DNA of 64,000 nt from Promicromonospora sp. MEB111 (lineage in GTDB: Bacteria > Actinomycetota > Actinomycetes > Actinomycetales > Cellulomonadaceae). The notes beneath the pieces are model-generated. The model was not told the origin of the DNA and did not search any database. It worked only from the letters and a program-made list of their open reading frames with translations. The stretch covers positions 1 to 64,000 of the forward strand of contig NZ_JARVSD010000012.1 in the NCBI RefSeq assembly GCF_030209445.1. The letters are read 5' to 3'. Position 1 is the first letter of the stretch; the number at the start of each line of letters is the position of its first letter. A program made the position numbers and the translations under genes. Positions 50,131-59,334 of the stretch are shown one piece after another.

Positions 50131-51687
50131 CTACCGGAGCGCGTCGAGCATCTCCCGCGCAGCCCGTTCGCCGGACTCGACGGCGCCGTTGAGGTAGCCC
50201 TGGCTCTCGATCGAGGTGTGCTCGCCGGCGAAGTGACACGTGCCGACCGGTTCGGCCTCGACGCCGGCGAAGGTCGTGTACTGCCCGACGGCGTAGTAGG
50301 CGTACGAACCGCGGGTCCAGCGGTAGCCCGGCCAGTAGTCCAGGGACGCCGCTCCGGTCCACGTGGGTGGGACCTCCGGCAGCACCGGCGTGAGCTGCCC
50401 CAGGAACCGGCGGGCGTACCGGGTGGCCGAGGCGTCCGCGAAGTCGAGCGCCACGCGTCCGCCGGTGAAGTTCGTGAGGATGCCCCGGACACCGCGCTGG
50501 CCGAGCGTGGTGTCCCAGGTGGCCTGGTAGCCGGTGTCGGCGAACGTGTCCCCGTCGCAGCCGGCCTCCTGCCAGGCGCGCCGGTCGAACTGCAGCACGA
50601 GCTTGGTGTTCTGCCCCATCGGCAGGTCCGCGATGGCCGTGCGCTTGAGCTCCGGAAACCTGGCCCCGCGCAGGTCGACGCGGCGCAGCAGCGAGAACGG
50701 CAGGGCGAGCAGGAGCCGGTCGGCGACCACCGTGGTGCTCCTCCCGTGGCGGGTCAGGCTCAGCGCGTAGCGGCCGCGGTCGTCCCGCTCCAGCGCGGTG
50801 AGGGCGGTGCCGGTCACGATCTGGCCGGGCAGGGCCTCGGCCAGGCGGGTGACGACCTGGTCGTTCCCGCCGGCCACGTGGAACACCTCGTCGGACTCGC
50901 CGAACAGCTGCGGGTCCTCGGCCGTGGAGTAGCCGAAGAGGTTGATCAGGTTGAGCGACGACTGACGGTCGATCTCTGCGCCGTACTCGATCGTGTAGGC
51001 CACGTCGAGCAGCCGGCCGAGCCTGGAGGACGGGCCGCCGGGCACATAGGCGTCGATCCACTGCCGGATCGACATCAGGTCCAGCTCGCGGGCCCGGGCG
51101 GTGTGGTCGTGGTACAGGATCGGGAAGCCGGCGGCCTCGGCATCGCTCTGGGCCTGCGGCAGGATCTCCCGCAGGTCGTCACGGACCTCGTCGACCAGGT
51201 ACGGCACGTCGTCGAAGAAGTAGAACGGCTCCGTGCCCGGCGGGGTCGCCTCCGCCCGGTTCTCGACGTCCAGGCCGAGCTCGTCGACCAGGTCGAGGAT
51301 CGCGTTGTGCCCGGTGTCGATGAGCTCCCCACCGTGCTCGGAGACCTGGCCGTCGCGCCAGCGGCGGTTCGACCAGCAGCGGCCACCGATCCGGTCGGCC
51401 GCCTCGTAGACGGTCGCGCCGTAGCCGGCCTGCCTCAGCCGGTACGCCGCGGTCAGGCCGGCCAGGCCGGCGCCGACGACGACGATCCGCGGGTGCCGCC
51501 TGCCGGGTCCGGCCGCTGCCGCGACCCCGGGCGCCGTCGCGGCGAACCCGAGTCCGGCACCGGTCGCCAGGGACCCGCCCAGGAACTGGCGCCGGGTGAG
51601 CCCGCCGGCCTTCGGCGCGCGTCCGTGCGCGTCGATCCCGACGTCCCGCACCAACCTGCGCAGGGCCAGGTGAAGAGGAGTTCGCAT
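50131..51687 (-). CDS. Tat-exported flavin monoamine oxidase
   Basis: A twin-arginine signal (LTRRQFLGG, residues about 30-60) is followed by the FAD-binding Rossmann motif (IVVVGAGLAGLTAAYRL), GGRCWSNRRW, and the C-terminal flavin motif FAGEHTSIESQGYLNGAVES of amine oxidases. Length 518 aa. It should oxidise an amine or amino acid outside the cytoplasm, making an aldehyde or keto acid, ammonia and peroxide. The amine is not predictable. Confidence 0.9.
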   Translation of the reverse strand: MRTPLHLALRRLVRDVGIDAHGRAPKAGGLTRRQFLGGSLATGAGLGFAATAPGVAAAAGPGRRHPRIVVVGAGLAGLTAAYRLRQAGYGATVYEAADRIGGRCWSNRRWRDGQVSEHGGELIDTGHNAILDLVDELGLDVENRAEATPPGTEPFYFFDDVPYLVDEVRDDLREILPQAQSDAEAAGFPILYHDHTARARELDLMSIRQWIDAYVPGGPSSRLGRLLDVAYTIEYGAEIDRQSSLNLINLFGYSTAEDPQLFGESDEVFHVAGGNDQVVTRLAEALPGQIVTGTALTALERDDRGRYALSLTRHGRSTTVVADRLLLALPFSLLRRVDLRGARFPELKRTAIADLPMGQNTKLVLQFDRRAWQEAGCDGDTFADTGYQATWDTTLGQRGVRGILTNFTGGRVALDFADASATRYARRFLGQLTPVLPEVPPTWTGAASLDYWPGYRWTRGSYAYYAVGQYTTFAGVEAEPVGTCHFAGEHTSIESQGYLNGAVESGERAAREMLDALR

Positions 51688-51797
51688 CGCCGCATACCTC
51701 CGTCAGCTCACGGATGAGCGTACGACCGGCCCGGCCCCGGCACGACGTCGGTTTCGCAGTGTGCAAAACCGTCTCCGCCGTCGACCGCGACCGCTGC

Positions 51798-53684
51798 TCA
51801 CTCCTGGGCGTGCAGCGCTGCCAGGATCCCCTCGCCGTAGCGGTCCAGCTTGGCCTGGCCCACGCCGCTGATCCCGCTCAGCGCGTCCAGGTCGCCCGGC
51901 CGCTCCGTCGCCACCGTGCGCAGCGTCGCGTCGTGGAACACCACGTAGGCGGGCACGCCCTGCTCCTTGGCCGCCGCAGCCCGCCAGGCGCGCAGCCGCT
52001 CGAACACCTCCTGGTCGGCGTCGGACAGCGCCACCGCGTCCGCCTTCGCGCCCCCGGACCGGGACGACCGGCGCGCCGCGCCCGCCGCCGGGGCAGGGTC
52101 GCGCCGCAGCCGCACCTCGCGCCGCCGGCCCAGGACGTCGCCGCTGGTCTCGGTGAGCAGCAGCGTGCCGTGGTTCGAGTCCACCTCCAGCAGGCCCTGC
52201 GCCAGGAGCTGGCGCGCCACGGACCGCCACTCGCCGTCCGACAGGTCCTCGCCCACGCCGAACACCGTGAGGCCGTCGTGCCCCCACTGCGTGATCTTGG
52301 GCGTGGCCTTGCCCCGCAGGATGTCGACCACATGGCCCACGCCGAAACGCTGGTTGCGCTCGCGGTCCAGCCGGAACACGGCGGACAGGAGCTTCTGGGC
52401 GGCGACGGTGCCGTCCCAGGCCTCGGGCGGGTTCTGACAGGTGTCGCACGCCCCGCAGTCCCCGGGGTGCTGCTGACCGAAGTAGCGCAGGAGCTGGGCG
52501 CGGCGGCACTCCACGGTCTCGCAGAGCGCCAGCATGGCGTCGAGATGGGACGACAGCCGGCGGCGGTGCGCGAGGTCGCCCTCGGACTCGGCGATCATCT
52601 TGCGCTGCTGGACCACGTCGGCCAGGCCGTATGCGAGCCACGCCGTCGACGGCAGGCCGTCGCGCCCCGCGCGGCCCGTCTCCTGGTAGTAGCCCTCGAC
52701 GGACTTGGGCAGGTCGAGGTGCGCCACGAACCGCACGTCGGGCTTGTCGATGCCCATGCCGAACGCGATGGTCGCGACCATGACCACGCCGTCCTCGCGC
52801 AGGAACGTCGCCTGGTTGGCCGCGCGCACCGCCGCGGGCAGGCCCGCGTGGTACGGCAGGGCGCGGATGCCCTGGTCGGTGAGCTGCTGGGCGGTCTTCT
52901 CGACCGACGCGCGTGACAGGCAGTACACGATCCCGGCCTCGCCGGGGTGCTCGGTGCGCACCAGGTTCAGCAGCTGCCTGAGCGGGCTGTCCTTGGGCGC
53001 GACGCGGTAGGTGATGTTGGGCCGGTCGAAGCTGGCCACGAAGTGCCTGGCCTCTGTCAGGCCCAGGCGGTCCGCGATCTCCTCGCGGGTGTGCTGGGTG
53101 GCCGTCGCGGTCAGCGCGATGCGAGGGACGCCGGGCCACCGCTCGGCCAGCGCGCCGAGGCGCAGGTAGTCGGGGCGGAAGTCGTGGCCCCACTGGGACA
53201 CGCAGTGCGCCTCGTCGATCGCGAACAGCGCGATGGTGCCCTGGTCGAGCAGCCGGGCCGTGGACTCGACCCCGAGGCGTTCCGGCGCGAGGTAGAGCAG
53301 GTCCAGCTCGCCCGACCGGTAGGCCTGCTCCACCTGGCGGCGCTGGTCCGCGTCCTGGGTCGAGTTGAGGAAGCCGGCGCGCACCCCGAGCGCCTCCAGG
53401 GCGTCCACCTGGTCCTGCATCAGCGCGATCAGCGGCGAGATCACCACGCCGGTGCCCTGCCGGACCAGGGCCGGGATCTGGTAGCACAGCGACTTGCCGC
53501 CGCCGGTGGGCATGAGCACGAGGGCGTCGCCGCCGTTCGTCACCGTCTCGATGATCTCCTGCTGTTCGCCGCGGAAGGCGTCGTAGCCGAAGACGGAACG
53601 CAGCACGTCGAGCGGCGTCGGCGCCAGGTCGAGCGCGGGTCCTGTCACGTCGAGCTCGGGCGAGGCGGCGTCCGGGTAAGTCAT
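51798..53684 (-). CDS. recQ: ATP-dependent DNA helicase RecQ
   Basis: Superfamily 2 motifs are all visible: LMPTGGGKS (Walker A), IDEAHCVSQWGHDFRPDY (DEAH and aromatic loop), IALTATAT and QETGRAGRDG (motif VI). The RecQ-Ct zinc site has Cys residues in CETVECRRAQ and GDCGACDTC, then a winged helix and a C-terminal HRDC domain (AYVVFHDATLRTVA). ATG 53684 is chosen; an in-frame start ten codons upstream is possible. It unwinds DNA in recombinational repair. Confidence 0.95.
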   Translation of the reverse strand: MTYPDAASPELDVTGPALDLAPTPLDVLRSVFGYDAFRGEQQEIIETVTNGGDALVLMPTGGGKSLCYQIPALVRQGTGVVISPLIALMQDQVDALEALGVRAGFLNSTQDADQRRQVEQAYRSGELDLLYLAPERLGVESTARLLDQGTIALFAIDEAHCVSQWGHDFRPDYLRLGALAERWPGVPRIALTATATQHTREEIADRLGLTEARHFVASFDRPNITYRVAPKDSPLRQLLNLVRTEHPGEAGIVYCLSRASVEKTAQQLTDQGIRALPYHAGLPAAVRAANQATFLREDGVVMVATIAFGMGIDKPDVRFVAHLDLPKSVEGYYQETGRAGRDGLPSTAWLAYGLADVVQQRKMIAESEGDLAHRRRLSSHLDAMLALCETVECRRAQLLRYFGQQHPGDCGACDTCQNPPEAWDGTVAAQKLLSAVFRLDRERNQRFGVGHVVDILRGKATPKITQWGHDGLTVFGVGEDLSDGEWRSVARQLLAQGLLEVDSNHGTLLLTETSGDVLGRRREVRLRRDPAPAAGAARRSSRSGGAKADAVALSDADQEVFERLRAWRAAAAKEQGVPAYVVFHDATLRTVATERPGDLDALSGISGVGQAKLDRYGEGILAALHAQE

Positions 53685-53781
53685 GGCCGCCAGTGTGCCA
53701 GGGGACGCTGACACGGGCGGGACGGGCGGACGGCGTGGCCCGTCACGCGGCCGGACCGCGGCGGCCCGGCGGCCCGACCTG

Positions 53782-54948
53782 TCAGCGCGGCGCGAGCTCG
53801 CGCAGGGCCGGCAGCGCCCGCTGCAGCATGGCGGTGGTCGCGGTCAGGCTGATCCGGAAGTGCCCGGCCCGGTCGAAGACGGTGCCGGGCAGCACGAACA
53901 CGCCGCGCCCGGCGAGCGCGGTGACGAAGCCCGGCGCGTCGCCGCCCGGCGCGGCGCTCCACAGGTAGAACGTGCCCTCGGGCACGGTGAGGTCGTAGCC
54001 CGCCGCGCCGAGCGCGGCGACCATGAGGTCGCGGCGCCGCTGCAGCTCGCCGACGTCGATCGAGACGGTCTCCAGGGCCGGCACCGCGTACTGCATGAGG
54101 GCGTCGGGGAAGCCCCAGCCGAGCCCCATCTGCAGGGGGAGCAGAGCGGCGCGCAGCTCGATGCGCACGTCGTCGGGGATCAGGGGCGAGAGCGCGAGGT
54201 AGCCGAGGCGCTGTCCGGGCGCGAGCAGGACCTTGCCGTAGCTGTAGTCGACCAGGGTCCACGGGTAGCACTCGGCCGGGCTCGTGAAGCCCACGCCGTC
54301 GAACCGGATCCTGCGGTACGGCTCGTCGGACAACAGCCAGATCCGGCGGCCGGCGCGCGCCGACGCGGCGTCGAGCACGCTCGCGAGCTCGACCAGCCGG
54401 TCCCGGGCGTAGACGCGGCCGGTCGGGTTGGCGGGGGAGTTCACGACGACGACGCGGGTGCGCGGCGTGATCGCCCGGGCGACGGCCTCGACGTCCAGGT
54501 CGAACCCGTCTGCGCTCAGCGGCGCCCGGACCGGCACCAGGTTGGCCGCTTGCAGCATCGGGGCGTAGAACCAGCCGGGCTCGGGGATCACCACCTCGTC
54601 CCCGGCGTCGGCCACGAGCCGGAACGCCAGCGCGATGGCGCCGAACGCGCCCTGCGTCATGGCCACGTCGTCCGAGTCGAAGGGGAGGCCGAGCTCGCCG
54701 CGCAGCCCCTCCGCGATCGTCTCCCGCGCGGGGGCCAGGCTGGTCTTGTAGGCGAACCAGTCCACGGCGCGGGGCTCGAGGTTGGTGCGCAGGGCGTCGA
54801 CGAGGCCTCGCAGCGGCATCTCGTGCGGGTCGCCGAACGTCAGGTCGACGACGTCGCGCTGGCCGTCCATCGCGCGCAGCGAGACGAAGAAGGACGTGAC
54901 GGGCTCGATGGCGTCCTGCGTCGCTCTGGCCCGGTCGGACAGCTCCAT
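53782..54948 (-). CDS. Class I/II pyridoxal-phosphate aminotransferase (AspC-like)
   Basis: Fold type I aminotransferase of 388 aa: GDPHEMPLRGLVDAL at the substrate end, TQGAFGAIALAFRLV, NSPANPTGRVY, DEPYRRIRF and the PLP Lys in SYGKVLLAPGQRLGYL. The substrate amino acid is not clear from sequence. It follows recQ on the same strand with 98 bp between, so it may be separately transcribed. Confidence 0.9.
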   Translation of the reverse strand: MELSDRARATQDAIEPVTSFFVSLRAMDGQRDVVDLTFGDPHEMPLRGLVDALRTNLEPRAVDWFAYKTSLAPARETIAEGLRGELGLPFDSDDVAMTQGAFGAIALAFRLVADAGDEVVIPEPGWFYAPMLQAANLVPVRAPLSADGFDLDVEAVARAITPRTRVVVVNSPANPTGRVYARDRLVELASVLDAASARAGRRIWLLSDEPYRRIRFDGVGFTSPAECYPWTLVDYSYGKVLLAPGQRLGYLALSPLIPDDVRIELRAALLPLQMGLGWGFPDALMQYAVPALETVSIDVGELQRRRDLMVAALGAAGYDLTVPEGTFYLWSAAPGGDAPGFVTALAGRGVFVLPGTVFDRAGHFRISLTATTAMLQRALPALRELAPR

Positions 54949-55076
54949 GCCGCGGCTCCTCTCGCGAGATGCGGCCGCCCCCGATGTTCCTCATGATGCC
55001 CCCGAACCGCCGGGCACACACGGTGGGCCGCTCGGCGTGTCGTGCGGCGTGGCGAGCCTTGCCGACCCCGTCCTGT

Positions 55077-55529
55077 CTACCGGAGCCGGCCCAGCTCCCC
55101 GGGCAGCAGCGCGAACGTCCGCTCGTGCGCGGCGCGGGCGTGGCGGGTCATGTACCCGGCTACCGGCCAGGGGGCCGTCACCTCGGTCGTCTCCGTGAGC
55201 AGGGCGCCGTCGCCCGACGCCGTCGCCCGGGTGACCGTGCGCAGCGTGCAGCCCGGCGCGGCGCGCACGGACGACGTCAGCACATCGTCTTCGGCACGCA
55301 CCATGCGGGCCGGGAAGCGGATCGTGTACCGCAGCGGACCGAGCCGGGGCCGCTCGACGACGTGCCAGTCCTGCCACGGCCCGTCCGGGCCGGCGCCGCT
55401 CGCGACGACGTCGGCGGACACCAGGTAGGGGTGCAGGCCGCGATGCCGGGTGAGGTCGGCCAGGAAGTCGATCGCGGCGTGCGGGTCGACGGGGACGGAG
55501 GCGGTGAGCTCGAACCTGAGGGTGGTCAC
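55077..55529 (-). CDS. SRPBCC (START/Bet v1-like) protein
   Basis: A 150-aa protein with TLRFELTASVPVDPHAAIDFLADL, then strands ending in a long C-terminal helix, as in polyketide cyclase/SRPBCC small-ligand proteins. GTG 55529 is chosen, 6 nt after CACAAT; a start six codons upstream is possible. Function unknown. Confidence 0.75.
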   Translation of the reverse strand: MTTLRFELTASVPVDPHAAIDFLADLTRHRGLHPYLVSADVVASGAGPDGPWQDWHVVERPRLGPLRYTIRFPARMVRAEDDVLTSSVRAAPGCTLRTVTRATASGDGALLTETTEVTAPWPVAGYMTRHARAAHERTFALLPGELGRLR

Positions 55530-55592
55530 GCGAGGATTGTGGCGCACGAGCGTCCGGGGCCGGTCGGGCGCCGACCCGTCGGACGCGACCCG

Positions 55593-56027
55593 TCACGCCC
55601 GGCGCAGGTCGTCGTAGGTGGCCAGGGGCACCAGCCCCGCCGCGGCCGCCGCGATGTCGCGGTCGCCCGCCACCAGGACGTCGGCCTGCAGCGTGGCCAC
55701 CGCGAGGTACTCGGCCTGGCCGGTGTCGTGCCAGCCGAGCTGCCGGGCGACCTTCCACGCGGTCGCGCGCGAGACCCGGTCGCCGAGCAACCGGACCTTG
55801 AGCGTGGCGACCCGTTCGAGCAGCGCCCGCGCCGTCTTCTCGTCCAGCAGCCCCGCGTCGGTGTCGCGATAGAGGATCGACATGGCATGGCTGCGCAGCG
55901 CCGCCGGCGCGACCAGCGGCACGTGGGCGCCCGCCGCGGGGTCCTCGCGCACCAGGCGTACCGCGGTGACGGCGTCGATCGCGAACCGCGTCCTCCGGCT
56001 CGTGTCGTCCCGGTCCGATCTGTTCAT
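55593..56027 (-). CDS. PIN-domain protein (VapC-like), no antitoxin beside it
   Basis: Acidic residues typical of a PIN RNase occur in RFAIDAVTAVRLVRE, LLDEKTARALLERV and DTGQAEYLAVATLQADVLV followed by GDRDI. The length (144 aa) fits VapC. No small antitoxin gene is found upstream: the 145 bp before it hold no frame with a start. It is thus an orphan toxin-like nuclease or a chromosomal PIN protein of other use. The start could be GTG 56042. Confidence 0.68.
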   Translation of the reverse strand: MNRSDRDDTSRRTRFAIDAVTAVRLVREDPAAGAHVPLVAPAALRSHAMSILYRDTDAGLLDEKTARALLERVATLKVRLLGDRVSRATAWKVARQLGWHDTGQAEYLAVATLQADVLVAGDRDIAAAAAGLVPLATYDDLRRA

Positions 56028-56172
56028 GGGTCCAGGAAACACCCGACCGCTGACACTCGTCCGACGGGACGGTCACGCATCGGGGAGCTCGCCGGTCAGG
56101 TGGGTAGGAGTGAAGCGCGAGATCCCCCGGCGCGCGGCGGATCGCGACGGACGACGAAGGGTGGCGGACAGG

Positions 56173-56994
56173 ATGAGCGACATCGTGCAGCGGGAGACCG
56201 TGCGCAGGGACGCGGCGCGGGGAGAGATCGCACCCAGGGCAGTCGCGATCCAGCCGGGAACGGCCGAGCCAGGCTCGGTCCGCGTGCGCGCCTACAGCGG
56301 GGGCGTGCTCGTCGCGGACGCCGACCCGCCGCTGCTGGTCTGGGAGCACCGCTTCTACCCCCAGTACTTCTTCGCCCCCGCCGAGCTGAGGGCCGGGCTG
56401 CGTCCTGCGGGCCCCGGTCGCCGGTCCCGAAGCCTCGGGCCCAGCGAGCTGTTCGACGTCGTCGTGCCGGACGGCGCGGCGGGGGAGCGGGTGCTGCCCG
56501 GCGCCGCCCAGCGCTACCCGCAGGCCCCGCTCGCGGCCCTGCGGGACGCGGTGACGCTGGACTGGTCGGCCCTCGACACCTGGCTCGCCGAGGAGGAGGT
56601 GATCCACACCCACGCGCGCGACCCGTACGTGCGGGTGGACGCGATGCCGTCGAACCGGCACGTCCGGGTGGTTGCGGGCGGTGAGGTGGTCGCCGAGTCG
56701 CGCCGGCCGGTCGTCCTGGTCCAGTCCGGGCAGCCGCCGCGGTACTACCTGCCGCAGGTCGACGTGCGGATGGACCTGCTCACGCCCACCGACACGGTGA
56801 GCTACTGCGCGTACAAGGGCACGGCCGCCTACTGGACGGTCCGCGTCGGCGACCTGCGGCTGCGCGACGTCGTCTGGGGCTACGACACCCCGCTGCGCGA
56901 GGGGCTGCGGATCGCCGGGATGGTCTGCTTCTGGCAGGAGAAGAACCCGGACCTGGAGGTCTGGGTCGACGGCGAGCGGGTCGGCCGGTCCTAG
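56173..56994 (+). CDS. DUF427 domain protein, probably two DUF427 repeats
   Basis: The C-terminal half (VRVVAGGEVVAESRRPVVLV, RYYLPQVDVRMDLLTPTD, YCAYKGTAAYWTV, GMVCFWQEKNPDLEVWVDGE) is a full DUF427 domain; the N-terminal half (VRVRAYSGGVLVADADPPLL, RFYPQYFFAP) is a diverged copy. Double DUF427 proteins are common in actinomycetes; function is unknown. ATG 56173 is chosen, with GTG 56161 as alternative. Confidence 0.82.
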   Translation: MSDIVQRETVRRDAARGEIAPRAVAIQPGTAEPGSVRVRAYSGGVLVADADPPLLVWEHRFYPQYFFAPAELRAGLRPAGPGRRSRSLGPSELFDVVVPDGAAGERVLPGAAQRYPQAPLAALRDAVTLDWSALDTWLAEEEVIHTHARDPYVRVDAMPSNRHVRVVAGGEVVAESRRPVVLVQSGQPPRYYLPQVDVRMDLLTPTDTVSYCAYKGTAAYWTVRVGDLRLRDVVWGYDTPLREGLRIAGMVCFWQEKNPDLEVWVDGERVGRS

Positions 56995-57101
56995 GCCGCT
57001 CGGCTCTGGCAGGGGGCGCGGCAGGGTCGCCGCAGCATCGCCGCAGGGCCGCCGCGGAAAAACCGGCGAGATCGGCGGTCCGTTCCGTCAGGATGGCCGG
57101 C

Positions 57102-57848
57102 ATGGACGAGGTGGAGGTCGTCGTCGCCCACAGCCAGCGCGCGACGCTGCGCGTGGGCGACGTGTTCCTGAAGGTCGACGGCGATCCGGCGCACGCGGAC
57201 GTCGAGGTGCGGGCGATGGCGATGGCGCCGGTACCGACCCCGGCGATCCTCTGGCACGAGCCGCCCGTGCTCGCGATCGCCGCGGTGCGGGGCACGGCGC
57301 TCGGCGTCCTCGGCGAGCCGTCCGCCGCGTCGTCGGCGGCGTGGGCCGCGGCGGGTGCCGCGATCCGGAGGCTGCACGACGCGCCGCTGCCGCCGTGGCC
57401 GGGCCGCAGGCCGGCCGACGTCGCGGCGGAGCTGGAGCGCGAGTGCGCCTGGCTGCTCGACAACGCCGTCCTGCCCGCCGAGGTGGTCCGGCGCAACCGC
57501 GAGATCGCGCAGCTGGCGCTCCGCCCGTGGCGGCCGGCGTTCGTCCACGGCGACCTGCAGATCACGCACGTGTTCGTCGACGGCGACGAGGTCACCGGCG
57601 TCATCGACTGGTCCGAGGCCGCGCCGGGCGACGCCATGTTCGACCTCGCCATCCTGACGCTCGGGCACGAGGAACGCCTGGACGACCTGCTCGCCGGCTA
57701 CGGCCCCGGCGCCGACCGCGACGTGATCCGCGCCTGGTGGTCGCTGCGCAGCCTGACGGCGGCGCGCTGGCTGGTCGAGCACGGCTTCGACCCGGACGCG
57801 CCGGGGTGCGAGTTCGACGTGCTCAGGTCCCGGATGCGGGAACCGTAG
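57102..57848 (+). CDS. Aminoglycoside phosphotransferase-family kinase
   Basis: The protein-kinase-like fold is shown by FVHGDLQITHVFVDGDEVTG (catalytic Asp in HGDLQ; the usual metal-binding Asn of the loop is His here) and VIDWSEAAPGDAMFDLA (metal-binding Asp). Length 248 aa. These chromosomal enzymes phosphorylate varied small molecules and need not give resistance. CAGGAT stands 7 nt before ATG 57102, favouring this start over the ATG nine bases earlier. Confidence 0.83.
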   Translation: MDEVEVVVAHSQRATLRVGDVFLKVDGDPAHADVEVRAMAMAPVPTPAILWHEPPVLAIAAVRGTALGVLGEPSAASSAAWAAAGAAIRRLHDAPLPPWPGRRPADVAAELERECAWLLDNAVLPAEVVRRNREIAQLALRPWRPAFVHGDLQITHVFVDGDEVTGVIDWSEAAPGDAMFDLAILTLGHEERLDDLLAGYGPGADRDVIRAWWSLRSLTAARWLVEHGFDPDAPGCEFDVLRSRMREP

Positions 57849-57960
57849 GGCCGGCACGGGAGGTCCGGTCCGGAAATCGGGGGGTCCTGGCCGGACTCGG
57901 GCGGCGCGGACCGTCGACCCCTGGGCAGCATGGACACCGCAGTACCTGAGACCCGCTGGC

Positions 57961-58350
57961 CGCGCCGGGGACCGGGACCTCGCGGCGGACCTGGGGGTGC
58001 ACACGTTCCTCGACCTGGGCGCCGGGGAGCTGGATCAGGCGGGCGACGTGGACCTGGTGCTCGACGTCATCGGCGGCGAGGTGCTGGAACGCTCGACCGG
58101 GCTGGTGCGCCCGGGCGGCACCGTCGTCACCATTGCGGCGCCGCCCACCGTCCACCCGAGGGACGGACGGGCGATCTTCTTCGTCGTCGAACCCGACCGC
58201 GCCCGGCTGGTCGACCTCGCCGAACGGGTCCGCGCCGGCCGCCTCAAGCCCGTGGTCGGGGTCGTGCGGCCGCTGTCCGAGACGGCGGCCGCGTTCGCCG
58301 GACGGCGCGTACCTGGCAAGACGATCATCGAGGTCGCCGAGGGGGAGTGA
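57961..58350 (+). pseudogene. C-terminal remnant of an MDR-type zinc-binding/quinone oxidoreductase
   Basis: From about 57967 the frame reads GDRDLAADLGVHTFLDL, then DLVLDVIGGEVLERS, LVRPGGTVVTIA, AERVRAGRLKPVVGVVRPLS and GRRVPGKTIIEV, which is the C-terminal third of an MDR oxidoreductase. The catalytic domain and the glycine-rich cofactor motif are absent, and no start with a ribosome-binding site exists. Its 3' end overlaps the convergent XRE regulator by 26 bp. It is a decayed gene, perhaps left by recombination with a paralogue such as that at 62.7 kb. Confidence 0.72.
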
Positions 58351-59233
58351 CGGCGCCGTCGGCCTCCCGGCGGCTCGGTGCCCGATCGCTCGGTGCCTGA
58401 TCGCGCATCGCCTGGTTACCGAGGACGATCGCGAGCGCGAGCCGCTCCGCGTCCTCGGTGCCGGGCTCGCAGGAGTAGACCATGATCCGCAGGTCGTCCC
58501 CGGCGACCACGAGGGTGTCGCAGTCGATCCGGATGCGTCCGACCTCGGGGTGGTCGACCGTCTTCAGCTTCGCCGGTGCCTCCTGCGCGGTCAGGTCGAT
58601 CGCCTCCCAGAGCCGCACGAACTCGGTGCTGCGCGTCCGGAGCTCCGCCACGAGGCGGCGGATGCGTGGGTCCCCGGGGTATCGCGTCGCCGTCAGCCGC
58701 AGGTCGGCCACGAGGTTCGCCACCAGGTCTGCCTCCTCCTGCGGCGAGTGGACCACGCGTGAGGCAGGCCCGAGCAGGTGCCGCCAGACCGCGTTGCGCT
58801 CCGGCCCGCGCCACGCGGTGGTTCGGCCCATGAGGGCGTCGTAGGCGGCGTTGGCGGTCACGAGGTTCCACATGGCGTCGAAGATCACCACGGGGTGCCC
58901 GTCGAACCGGTCGAGCAGCCGCTGCACGCTGGGGGTGATGCGGGTGGAGACCAGGCCGCGCCCCGGCGCGGTCAGCCCGGCGAGCCGGAACAGCAGCTCG
59001 CGCTCGGGCTCGCTGAGCCGCAGGCCCCGGGCGAGCGCCTCCACGACCTGGTCCGACGGCGCGGTGGCCCGCCCCTGCTCCAGCCGCGTGAGGTAGTCGA
59101 CGGAGATGCCGGCGAGCTGGGCCAGCTCCTCGCGGCGCAGCCCCGCGGCGCGCCGCCGGGCGCCGACCGGTATCCCGGCCGCGTCGGGCGACACGCGGTC
59201 GCGCCAGTGTCGTATCGCAGGTCCGAGCTCCAT
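58325..59233 (-). CDS. XRE-family regulator with MmyB-like ligand-binding domain
   Basis: An N-terminal helix-turn-helix (ARRRAAGLRREELAQLAGIS followed by VDYLTRLEQGRA) leads to the MmyB-like domain (VVIFDAMWNLVTANAAYDAL, LVANLVADLRLTATRYPGDP, IMVYSCEPGTEDAERLAL), which binds fatty-acid-like ligands in structures of the family. Such genes typically stand divergent from an SDR and regulate it, exactly as here. CAGACT lies 6 nt before the ATG. Confidence 0.92.
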   Translation of the reverse strand: MELGPAIRHWRDRVSPDAAGIPVGARRRAAGLRREELAQLAGISVDYLTRLEQGRATAPSDQVVEALARGLRLSEPERELLFRLAGLTAPGRGLVSTRITPSVQRLLDRFDGHPVVIFDAMWNLVTANAAYDALMGRTTAWRGPERNAVWRHLLGPASRVVHSPQEEADLVANLVADLRLTATRYPGDPRIRRLVAELRTRSTEFVRLWEAIDLTAQEAPAKLKTVDHPEVGRIRIDCDTLVVAGDDLRIMVYSCEPGTEDAERLALAIVLGNQAMRDQAPSDRAPSRREADGAVTPPRRPR

Positions 59234-59334
59234 CGCTCCAGTCTGCGCTCCGCCCGCGTACTTGTGGTGGCCCTGCCGGTCCTACGACAACCCGACGACT
59301 GCCCCGCGCCGCCCTGCCGACCCACGATGACGGC

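Noticed and set aside
55593-56042. PIN gene considered as a vapBC toxin-antitoxin pair
   Set aside because: No VapB-like frame with start and ribosome-binding site lies on either side.
57102-57848. APH-family gene considered as an aminoglycoside resistance determinant
   Set aside because: The family fold is clear, but the altered catalytic loop (His for Asn) and lack of mobile context fit a housekeeping small-molecule kinase.
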